A DNA stretch of 5,519 bases, from contig CAMBAQ010000131.1 in NCBI GenBank assembly GCA_945863785.1, positions 1-5,519 of the forward strand. The letters are read 5' to 3'. The notes under the pieces are model-generated. The model worked only from the letters and a program-made list of their open reading frames with translations, was not told where the DNA came from and made no database searches. The number at the start of each line of letters is the position of its first letter. Position 1 is the first letter of the stretch. Origin of the DNA: Chthoniobacter flavus (GTDB lineage Bacteria > Verrucomicrobiota > Verrucomicrobiia > Chthoniobacterales > Terrimicrobiaceae). Made by a program: the position numbers and the translations under genes. Positions 1-5,519 of the stretch are shown here, one piece after another.

Positions 1-1
1 G

Positions 2-1147
2 TGGGGTAATACGACCGGTGGAATCAAAAAAGGATCTGTCTATACTGGGTTACTAGACTTTGGGGTAAACTTGGATTTTGAAAAGCTGAGCGGTTGGCAG
101 GGCGCGACAATGAGCACGACATGGGCATGGTTGAGCGGACGCGATGCCAGCCAAGACCTTGTTGGCAATTTCCTGACGTCCTCGAATATTGCGGGCTTCA
201 ACACGCTTTGCATGACGGATTTTTGGGCTCAGCAGGAACTGATGGATGGACAACTTTCTATTCGAGCTGGGCAAATCACAGCTGACTCGGAATTTCTCAT
301 TTCCGATTACGGCAGCCTTTTTATCAATGCCGCATTTGGGTGGCCACCTTTTGCCTATATGAACCTTCCCAATGGTGGAGCGGGCTTCCCTATGGGAACA
401 CCGGGAACCAGACTGGCTTGGAACCCTTTTGAATGGTTCACCTTTCTGAGTGCGGGATTTCAAGGAAATGTCTTTGCGCAAAATATCAACAGGCACGGAT
501 TCCGTTGGCAACTGGATGCGGAAACAGGATTCACTTTTATGAACGAAGCGCAGTTCCGTTGGGGGGAAGCAGAGGAATCCAAGATTCTTCCTGGAACAAT
601 CAAAATGGGCGCTTGGTTTCAGACCGGACAAAATGCAGACGCCCTTGAAGAGACGACGTCCTCGGGCAATTCCGGGTATTACTTGGTCTTTGATCAAATG
701 CTCTTTCGAGAGTCCTCAGATGGGACACTATTCCCTTCGATATGCTGCAAACCGACCGATTGCACCCCTTGTGCAAACGAAACAGACAAGAATGACCAAG
801 GCATCGGATGCTTCGCACGAATCGGTTGCACTCCACCCGACCGCAATGCGGTGGATTTCTATTTTGATACTGGCCTGACTTACAAAGGAATCATCCCAAC
901 ACGGGACAATGATACCGTCGGATTAGCTTGCGGACTTGCCAAGATGACACCTCAATGGGAGCGACCATCACCCGACGAGGGCCTGCCCGCCAATGGGGCA
1001 GAGGTGGTACTGGAGGCAACTTATCAAGTCGCGTTAGCGCCTTGCTTTACGATCCAACCCGACATCCAATACATTATCAATCCAGGCGCGCAAAGGAGCA
1101 TCGGCAACGCATTGGTCATTGGTTGCCGCGCCTCGCTCTTATTTTGA
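2..1147 (+). CDS. OprB-family carbohydrate porin, 5'-truncated by window edge
   Basis: The reading frame is open from the first bases to a TGA at 1145-1147 (about 381 visible residues), so the true start and signal peptide lie upstream. The TTG at 71 is an ordinary internal Leu, not the start. The protein resembles OprB/carbohydrate-selective porins: a GNTTGG / DFGVNLDFEKL strand pair, a GQ..AD.EF segment, a GWP and PxGTPG loop, and late in the protein QGIGCFARIG, PPDRN, FDTGLTYKGIIPTRD and DTVGLACG. It ends in Phe (ASLLF), as expected for a barrel recognised by the BAM machinery. The family forms outer-membrane beta-barrels for sugar or small-molecule uptake; the substrate here cannot be told. 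Unusually, the fragment has ten cysteines, several clustered at 743-829. The HAD gene starts 6 bases after the stop, so cotranscription is plausible. Confidence 0.85.
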   Translation, partial: WGNTTGGIKKGSVYTGLLDFGVNLDFEKLSGWQGATMSTTWAWLSGRDASQDLVGNFLTSSNIAGFNTLCMTDFWAQQELMDGQLSIRAGQITADSEFLISDYGSLFINAAFGWPPFAYMNLPNGGAGFPMGTPGTRLAWNPFEWFTFLSAGFQGNVFAQNINRHGFRWQLDAETGFTFMNEAQFRWGEAEESKILPGTIKMGAWFQTGQNADALEETTSSGNSGYYLVFDQMLFRESSDGTLFPSICCKPTDCTPCANETDKNDQGIGCFARIGCTPPDRNAVDFYFDTGLTYKGIIPTRDNDTVGLACGLAKMTPQWERPSPDEGLPANGAEVVLEATYQVALAPCFTIQPDIQYIINPGAQRSIGNALVIGCRASLLF

Positions 1148-1153
1148 AAACTC

Positions 1154-1768
1154 ATGATTCGTAACGTCATTCTCGATTGGTCCGGAACCCTCGCCAACGA
1201 CCTTGCGGCGGTACTAGAAGCGACCAACCTGATCTTTACGGAATACGGACGAGACCCACTGTCTTTAGATGATTTTAGAAAACACTTCCGACTCCCCTTT
1301 TCGGGATTCTACGCCGACCTCCTCCCCGAGGCGGAAGCGGAGGGATTGGAAGCACTCTACGAACGTTTCTTCCATGGGCTTAACGATAAGGTGGACCTTC
1401 TTCCGGGCGCCCTTGATTACCTGAACTTTTGCCGCGACACAGGTCGAAGGACGTTTCTTCTGAGCACGATAAAAACATCCCACTTTGAAAAACAGGCACA
1501 GCGTCTCGGAGTGATAGATTATTTTGAAGTCGCGTACACCGAGATCATGGACAAGCGTGAAAAAATTCGTGAAATCCTCAAAACCCATCAACTCAATCCT
1601 AAGGAAACCATGTTCGTGGGAGATATGATTCACGACATCGAAACGGCTCGGCACGGAGGTGTGCTCGACGTCGCCGTTTTAACCGGATTCGACACAATCG
1701 AAAAACTGCTACCCTCTAAACCCACGATCATCGCCGTCGATATCGCGAGTGTTCAAAAAATGTTATGA
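1154..1768 (+). CDS. HAD-superfamily hydrolase with DWSGT motif I
   Basis: 204 residues. The HAD signatures occur in order. Motif I is D8-W-S-G-T-L13, where D8 is the nucleophile. Motif II is FLLST with S104 (T105 next). The motif III lysine is K134 or K137. Motif IV is FVGDMIHD with D157 and D161. Between motifs I and II lies a helical cap of about 65 residues, as in C1-cap phosphatases of the phosphoglycolate phosphatase type. The second Asp of the usual DxD, the general acid/base in phosphatases, is Ser here; phosphonoacetaldehyde hydrolase has Ala at that place. The reaction is therefore uncertain: phosphatase, phosphonatase-like or another phosphotransfer. The ATG at 1154 is favoured because it sits 6 bases after the porin stop and just before the motif I strand; no clear Shine-Dalgarno is seen. 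The 3' end overlaps folB by ATGA, which suggests coupled translation and perhaps a role near pterin metabolism. Confidence 0.88.
   Translation: MIRNVILDWSGTLANDLAAVLEATNLIFTEYGRDPLSLDDFRKHFRLPFSGFYADLLPEAEAEGLEALYERFFHGLNDKVDLLPGALDYLNFCRDTGRRTFLLSTIKTSHFEKQAQRLGVIDYFEVAYTEIMDKREKIREILKTHQLNPKETMFVGDMIHDIETARHGGVLDVAVLTGFDTIEKLLPSKPTIIAVDIASVQKML
1765..1768 (+). promoter_or_regulatory. ATGA stop/start overlap, HAD gene to folB
   Basis: The folB ATG (1765-1767) shares bases with the TGA stop (1766-1768) of the HAD gene. There is no recognisable Shine-Dalgarno in the preceding A-rich sequence (gttcaaaaaatgtt), so folB translation probably depends on termination-reinitiation after the HAD gene. 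Confidence 0.75.
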
Positions 1769-2115
1769 GCGAAATCCACATCAACAGTCTCCGAGTGAAA
1801 ACCCAAATTGGTGTTCCTGACGAGGAGCGTGCCAACTGGCAGGAACTGGAGATCGATATCGCCATAACGCCAACTCAAGATTTCGAGGAAATGCAGGACG
1901 CCATCGCGGATACAATCGACTACGCCGCCGTCTGCGAGAGAGTAGCGGAAATCTGCGCCGAACGTCCCCGCCTCCTTATTGAAACACTGGCGAAAGAAAT
2001 TGCGAAGGCCTTGGTTCACGAGTTCGGAGCGAATCGAGCATCCGTCGAACTGAGAAAGTTCATTCTTCCGCAAACCCGTCACGTCGCTGTCCGGTATTCC
2101 TGCGTCAGAGATTGA
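1765..2115 (+). CDS. folB: Dihydroneopterin aldolase (folate biosynthesis)
   Basis: 116 residues, the usual length for FolB. The enzyme cleaves 7,8-dihydroneopterin to 6-hydroxymethyl-7,8-dihydropterin and glycolaldehyde in the cytosol, and many family members also epimerise the substrate. Family marks visible: IxSLxVxTxIGVPDEER (residues 6-22, E21-R22), Q26, the substrate-binding TIDYAAV with Y53, LIETLA with the pterin-anchoring E73, and the catalytic lysine K98 in LRKF, where many homologues have KP. All the key residues I know of are present, so it should be active; FolX-type epimerase is a less likely alternative. The ATG at 1765 lies inside the stop of the HAD gene (ATGA). No good Shine-Dalgarno precedes it, so reinitiation by ribosomes ending the HAD gene is likely. 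The 3' end overlaps the convergent DUF2851 gene by 11 bases. Confidence 0.92.
   Translation: MSEIHINSLRVKTQIGVPDEERANWQELEIDIAITPTQDFEEMQDAIADTIDYAAVCERVAEICAERPRLLIETLAKEIAKALVHEFGANRASVELRKFILPQTRHVAVRYSCVRD
2105..2115. other. Tail-to-tail gene overlap between folB and the DUF2851 gene
   Basis: folB stops at 2113-2115 on the plus strand and the DUF2851 gene stops at 2107-2105 on the minus strand, so the last 11 bases are shared. I see no hairpin with a T-run around 2085-2140. Transcription from either side must end inside the opposing gene or by a factor-dependent route. Confidence 0.85.
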
Positions 2116-3409
2116 AAGAAGCGCCTCGGATCTTCGCCCAAACCTCCAATGCGGTCATGGAGCTGAAATCCGAATAAAGCTGAAGCAAACCTTGGTGATC
2201 CTTCGCCGTGCGCCGGAGTACGGGGGCATCGGCGCCAACAAGCCACTCGCAAGCCTTCAACACCCGACCGCTCGGATACGGGCCTCGGAGTGCAGCCCAT
2301 TCGCGTCGGGCCACATCCAATGGCATTGTGGAAAGAAGGGCATTGACCAGCATATCGCCGGCCCGATCTGCCCCGACTAGCGCCATCGGACGATCCAGTT
2401 TCGCGGCCCTCAGATTCCAATGGTGACTCCAATAAGGATGACTGAGCGTTTCAAAGAATCGCAAAAACCCAACACTCCCCCCCGTGCGTATCGCAACCCG
2501 AAGTTTATCAAAATCACGGGCGAGTGCAAAAAGAGCGCCCAATCGACGATGTGGGTGGTTTGCCGGACGGAGACCCGAGATCTTCCAAATTGATGATGGC
2601 AGAACCAAGCGCGCGAGCATATCGCGAACTGTCCACCAATGATCCCAAAGTGGCTTCAGATAACGCCTCGTGATTTCATCAGCGTCATCAAAGTTGCGAG
2701 GTTCCAAAAATCCGGCCACACCAAAAAGCAAAGCCTCTCCCACTTCCGCACCTGCATCACGTAACCCGAGTCTCTGCGCAGCGAGAAGAAAAGGGATGGA
2801 ATTGTTTTTGTATCCCAACCCGCTCGCGAGGGCATAAAATAGAGCCGTTTCTGGCCCATGCAGAGAGGAAGCGGACGCATAGGCTGACTGTTTGGTTCGA
2901 AGGCGAAATTCAGCGGCCTCATCGATCATCACACGCGCCGTGTCCATATCGACTGGATGAGGCACGTTCGGAAACTTGGAGGCCGTTTCCCCTTCTATCT
3001 CCAAGCGGGCCTGGGCGACCTCGCGATGATCGACAGTTCTGGCAAAGGCCGCTTCGTCAGGTTGAGCTATAAAAAGTTGCAACTCGACGGATGAGAAGGC
3101 CGGATTCGTGGCATGTCCGTGACGTTCCCAATCGCGGGCATCCCAATCCACCTCGAGATCGCCCGTTTTTTCTCCGCCATTTTCGAAACGAAAACGCACT
3201 CCTTTAAAATCAGGGCCAGACTCGCGATTCCACTCCCCAAAATGCACAACCTCGACCATCTCTCCTCGAGTCGTTCGCCAGCGAGAACCATAGACTCCAC
3301 TAAAAAGTCTGGCCTGCACTTCAATCTCACTGAGATGCACGGGCGATGACTCCCGAAGATGCGATGACATCCTCGCCGATGCATAATCAACTCTGGAGGG
3401 AACCATCAT
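2105..3409 (-). CDS. DUF2851 family protein, function unknown
   Basis: 434 residues with no signal peptide or membrane segment, so probably cytoplasmic. I recognise DUF2851 from: SEIEVQARLFSG near the N-terminus, ESGPDFKG (63-70), GDLEV (83-87) followed by DWERHGH (93-99) and NPAFSSVEL (102-110), FYALASGLGYKNN..PF (191-207), GLRPANHPHRRL (279-290), and a C-terminal RRTAKDHQGLLQLYSDF (399-415). No biochemical function is established for the family as far as I know. Relatives I recall read GD-[IV]-E-[IL]-H before the DW..HGH motif; here the His is Asp (D88). The GPD ... D-x-E spacing resembles the core of PD-(D/E)XK nucleases, which is inference only. Two ATGs lie in tandem; the outer one at 3409 is chosen because it forms an ATGA overlap with the TIGR03790 stop. 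A GGAAG lies 10 bases upstream. A GTG or ATG start further in is less likely. Confidence 0.87.
   Translation of the reverse strand: MMVPSRVDYASARMSSHLRESSPVHLSEIEVQARLFSGVYGSRWRTTRGEMVEVVHFGEWNRESGPDFKGVRFRFENGGEKTGDLEVDWDARDWERHGHATNPAFSSVELQLFIAQPDEAAFARTVDHREVAQARLEIEGETASKFPNVPHPVDMDTARVMIDEAAEFRLRTKQSAYASASSLHGPETALFYALASGLGYKNNSIPFLLAAQRLGLRDAGAEVGEALLFGVAGFLEPRNFDDADEITRRYLKPLWDHWWTVRDMLARLVLPSSIWKISGLRPANHPHRRLGALFALARDFDKLRVAIRTGGSVGFLRFFETLSHPYWSHHWNLRAAKLDRPMALVGADRAGDMLVNALLSTMPLDVARREWAALRGPYPSGRVLKACEWLVGADAPVLRRTAKDHQGLLQLYSDFSSMTALEVWAKIRGASFNL
3406..3409 (-). promoter_or_regulatory. ATGA stop/start overlap, TIGR03790 gene to DUF2851 gene
   Basis: On the minus strand the DUF2851 ATG (3409-3407) overlaps the TGA stop (3408-3406) of the TIGR03790 gene. 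This is a classic translational-coupling arrangement. A GGAAG lies 10 bases upstream of the ATG on the coding strand and could act as a weak ribosome binding site. Confidence 0.75.
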
Positions 3410-4923
3410 TGTGCGGGGACTTCCGACAAAGCTTCCTCCATCTGGCTAGTGTCAGGCTCTGGGAGTCGGGCTGTTGCCTTTTCGATTTCAATAGAAAGAC
3501 GAGCCGCAATCGCTGGATTTTCTGCTAACTTTGCAGCGGCTCGAAATGAATCTAAAGCCATCACAGGTTCACCGGCGTCGAACTGCGCTGCGCCGAGAGC
3601 CTCTTGGAACATCGGATCTCGGGTTTCGTTTGCGGCTTTATTGGTCGCAAAAATGGCATTGAGGATATTGAATTTCGCATTGCGGGTGATGCTACGAAAT
3701 GTCCTCCAGTTGTTGACCGGTTGGTTGCGCGGATCGTAAAACGAATTCCATGCAGAATAGGGACGATAAAGAGGGTCTCCGATGACGACACCTGCCCATG
3801 AGACCACCCGTTGTGACATCCATGCGCTTTCAGCGAGAGTGAGGCCTGTCATCAGACGATCTTGAAAAATGCTGAAATTTGCAGTGAATGTCAGGAAGGG
3901 CTCATAGACATTGCCCAGCGTGGCCGCAGCTCCATGCACTATGAGAGGAGCACACCAATAGCGAGTCGCGCTTCGAAGCGAGCTTGCACTGTATGAGTGA
4001 AGATGGACGGCAATCGCTCCAGGCTTAAATTGGAAGTCCTCCTTAACGAATGGGCCATCGATATCACCAACATACCAACCATAATAAATCGCCGCATCCG
4101 TAATGGGAAAATCACCAGAAAAGGTTTCAGGGTTGTCGTCAAAAATCGTTGGCATTCCCTGACGGCGGAGATCATACACCAAACGACGCAACCAGATATC
4201 CCCCTCGATATAGGATGAGTTGCTGGATCCACTCTTGATACCTCGGGCATCAACGTAAGCCCACCCCCAGAGGCCCTCTTTCTCGGCCTGCAACGAATCA
4301 TCAATCATACGACGAACCATCGCCGGCGTGGGAGCGTCGAGTCGTGCCGGCAAGAGCAAACCAGGAAAACCGGGCTCATCGAGGATCTGCGTGAATCTAC
4401 CGCAATAGGGATTCGTGATCGCTCCAGAGGGGGTAAAATCAGGGAGCCCAATTGAAGCCAACTCGCTGTCCACGGAAGCGTCATTTCTTTTTGCCATCAT
4501 AGGATGGAGAAGGGTGTGCGAGGGTTCATAACCGCTATAGGAATCAGGGGCGATTTTGAGCGGAACCCCACGAATGATAGCGAGAAAACGGATCGACGTC
4601 GAAGTGACCTCATCTCCCTTGGCTGCATTCATGCGCCACCATCCAGCGGAAATCATTTTTTTCCGAAAGGGATCTGCGATCGTGCGGTTGAAATCGTCCC
4701 GCGATATTTCCTCGGTGAGAGGACAATCGAGCCCAAAAATATGCCCCTGCGCTATACCTCGCCTCGCAGCGTAATAGGCAGCCAACTCTACTGAATCGGG
4801 GTCATTAATATTATACACGACGACCGTGGCTTCAGGCGCACGTTCTTGTGCTTGGGCAATCGGAAGCCAACCGAAAACCAGAGCAAAATTTAGAAATCTA
4901 GAAATCCAAGCGCATCCCATCAT
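3406..4923 (-). CDS. Secreted TIGR03790-family protein of unknown function
   Basis: 505 residues. The N-terminus has a Sec-type signal peptide: a short start with one Arg, a hydrophobic run at about 10-22, and AQA|Q cleavage after residue 25. The mature protein matches TIGR03790: VVYNINDPDSVELAAYYAARRGI (35-57), LTEEISRDDF (69-78), IRFLAIIRGVPLKI (111-124), VDSELA (151-156), NPYCGRF, RLDAPT (194-199), DDSLQAEKEGLWG (208-220), YVDARG (223-228), YYGWY (280-284), PGAIAVHLHSYSA (301-313), GAAATLGNVYEP (331-342) and VVIGDPLYRPY (379-389). The remaining ~115 residues form an extension with one TPR-like helical pair (about 440-470: G444, G451, A456, F460) and a charged tail. No function is established. 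Adjacent ATGs at 4923 and 4920 both keep the signal peptide; neither has a strong Shine-Dalgarno. It overlaps the upstream MBL gene by 26 bases and the downstream DUF2851 gene by ATGA. Confidence 0.88.
   Translation of the reverse strand: MMGCAWISRFLNFALVFGWLPIAQAQERAPEATVVVYNINDPDSVELAAYYAARRGIAQGHIFGLDCPLTEEISRDDFNRTIADPFRKKMISAGWWRMNAAKGDEVTSTSIRFLAIIRGVPLKIAPDSYSGYEPSHTLLHPMMAKRNDASVDSELASIGLPDFTPSGAITNPYCGRFTQILDEPGFPGLLLPARLDAPTPAMVRRMIDDSLQAEKEGLWGWAYVDARGIKSGSSNSSYIEGDIWLRRLVYDLRRQGMPTIFDDNPETFSGDFPITDAAIYYGWYVGDIDGPFVKEDFQFKPGAIAVHLHSYSASSLRSATRYWCAPLIVHGAAATLGNVYEPFLTFTANFSIFQDRLMTGLTLAESAWMSQRVVSWAGVVIGDPLYRPYSAWNSFYDPRNQPVNNWRTFRSITRNAKFNILNAIFATNKAANETRDPMFQEALGAAQFDAGEPVMALDSFRAAAKLAENPAIAARLSIEIEKATARLPEPDTSQMEEALSEVPAQ
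4849..4923 (-). other. Signal peptide coding region of the TIGR03790 protein
   Basis: Residues 1-25 have the n-h-c pattern of a Sec signal: MMGCAWISR, then hydrophobic FLNFALVFGWLPI, then AQA before Gln26. A lipobox is not present, because the Cys at position 4 is too early, so signal peptidase I cleavage and a periplasmic or exported product are expected. Confidence 0.8.
4891..4906. repeat. Perfect 8-bp tandem duplication (tagaaatc x2)
   Basis: Two adjacent copies of tagaaatc, read as gatttcta twice on the coding strand, lie inside the overlap between the MBL gene end and the TIGR03790 start. They encode Ile-Ser-Arg-Phe-Leu of the signal peptide, and the MBL stop codon TAG spans the junction of the two copies. 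Eight is not a multiple of three, so gaining or losing a copy would shift the TIGR03790 frame. Confidence 0.7.
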
Positions 4924-5518
4924 AGGTCAATCTGATGTCAGCCGGCAGATCGGCTTCGGTCTTTTCGTGCCCCAATTCGTGGCACATGTGGATGAAGTAA
5001 GTTTTCCGAGCTCTGATGCGGCGCGCCGCCTCGATGGCCCCCGGGATTGTGAGATGCGATTGATGAGAATGGTGCCGTAGGGCATCGATAACCAGAACTT
5101 CGACATCCATTGCCGCTGCTACGGCATCCGGCGGCACCGCCTGACAATCGGTGAAATAGGCGAGCATGCGACGACCATTTTTTTCGAAAACAAAACCATT
5201 CGTAACCATGCTGGCGTGGGGCAACTCAACAGGAATAACATCGAGTCCACCAAGCTGAAACGGGCCGTTCAGAACAATGGGCTCGGGCCGAACGTAATTC
5301 GGATATCGAGCCGAACCATCGAACGCATACTGGAACGTGCGTGCCAAGTCACTCAAGGTGCGAGGCGATCCATAAATCGGGATACTTTTATCCTCCATCT
5401 CACAAAAACGGCGAAGGTCGTCGAAACCCAACACGTGATCGACATGAGAATGAGTGTAGAGAACGGCATCGACCCGTTTGATCCGCTCGCGAAGGCACTG
5501 AGCCCGAAAATCTGGCGT
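4898..5518 (-). CDS. MBL-fold metallo-hydrolase, PhnP/COG1235 type, 5'-truncated by window edge
   Basis: The frame is open to the window end, giving 206 visible residues; perhaps 50-60 N-terminal residues are missing. The GTG at 5434 is not the start: reading upstream of it gives TPDFRAQCLRERIKRVDAVL and then the metal-binding HSHVDH (visible residues 23-28), immediately followed by GFDDLRRF. Other metal-site residues are in place: His101 in ELPHAS, Asp124 in YFTDC, and His177 in FIHMCHELGH, plus DALRHHSHQSH (145-155), which is typical of this branch. The end is LTYDGMRLDF. Relatives include PhnP (phosphoribosyl cyclic phosphate diesterase) and RNase Z-like enzymes; the phosphodiesterase activity is family knowledge and the substrate is unknown. 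No phn genes are in view, so I do not use the name phnP. It is the first visible gene of a minus-strand unit, and its stop lies inside the signal-peptide region of the next gene. Confidence 0.9.
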   Translation of the reverse strand, partial: TPDFRAQCLRERIKRVDAVLYTHSHVDHVLGFDDLRRFCEMEDKSIPIYGSPRTLSDLARTFQYAFDGSARYPNYVRPEPIVLNGPFQLGGLDVIPVELPHASMVTNGFVFEKNGRRMLAYFTDCQAVPPDAVAAAMDVEVLVIDALRHHSHQSHLTIPGAIEAARRIRARKTYFIHMCHELGHEKTEADLPADIRLTYDGMRLDF

Positions 5519-5519
5519 C

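Noticed and set aside
71..73. TTG as the start of the porin gene
   Set aside because: The frame is open upstream to the window edge and continues with porin-like sequence (GNTTGG...VYTGLLDFGV). A signal peptide would also be missing if translation began here.
53..697. Long open frame on the minus strand opposite the porin (214 codons)
   Set aside because: Its translation shows no recognisable domain and is rich in Arg, Ser, Cys and Pro, as expected of an antisense shadow. The plus-strand frame has clear porin motifs.
2477..2483. Run of seven C (G on the coding strand) in the DUF2851 gene as a phase-variation tract
   Set aside because: It is short, the frame is intact on both sides, and it encodes an ordinary Gly-Gly; it is more likely chance than a contingency tract.
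3939..4304. 121-codon minus-strand frame inside the TIGR03790 gene
   Set aside because: It is an alternate frame of a gene whose own frame matches a known family over its full length.
5432..5434. GTG as the start of the MBL gene
   Set aside because: The metal-binding HSHVDH lies immediately upstream in the same frame, so the codon is an internal Val.
1..5519. CRISPR array, tRNA/rRNA, insertion sequence, riboswitch or toxin-antitoxin pair
   Set aside because: No spaced direct repeats, transposase motifs or RNA-gene signatures were seen. Almost every base is accounted for by six protein genes.

Overview
This 5.5 kb window is fully coding bacterial chromosome, about half G+C by eye. It holds six genes in two convergent blocks. 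The best guess for the source is a verrucomicrobial bacterium, perhaps Opitutae. The reasons are the OprB-type porin with the PPDRN...GLTYKG...IP.RD segment and a TIGR03790 protein next to a DUF2851 protein; these families are common in Verrucomicrobiota and Planctomycetota. This placement rests on family memory, not on a search.

Plus strand, 1-2115: the 3' part of an outer-membrane carbohydrate-porin-like gene (OprB family), then a small HAD-superfamily hydrolase 6 bases downstream, then folB (dihydroneopterin aldolase, folate pathway). The last two overlap by ATGA. Minus strand, 5519-2105, in transcription order: an MBL-fold metallo-hydrolase of the PhnP/COG1235 type (5' end cut off by the window edge), a secreted TIGR03790-family protein, and a DUF2851 protein. 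Each overlaps the next (26 and 4 bases), so they look like one tightly packed operon. The blocks meet tail to tail, with folB and the DUF2851 gene sharing 11 bases, so there is no room for an intergenic terminator.

There is no non-coding stretch of any size. I see no RNA gene, mobile element, CRISPR array or clear promoter. Any promoter for either block lies outside the window or inside coding sequence.

Functionally, the HAD-folB pair hints that the HAD enzyme may serve pterin dephosphorylation, but its catalytic motif is atypical (Asp-Trp-Ser). The MBL/TIGR03790/DUF2851 unit joins a predicted cytoplasmic phosphodiesterase-like enzyme, an exported protein of unknown function and a cytoplasmic protein of unknown function. 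It is the part most likely to hide an undescribed function. The porin fragment is odd for its ten cysteines. I found no clear evidence of a wholly new system.
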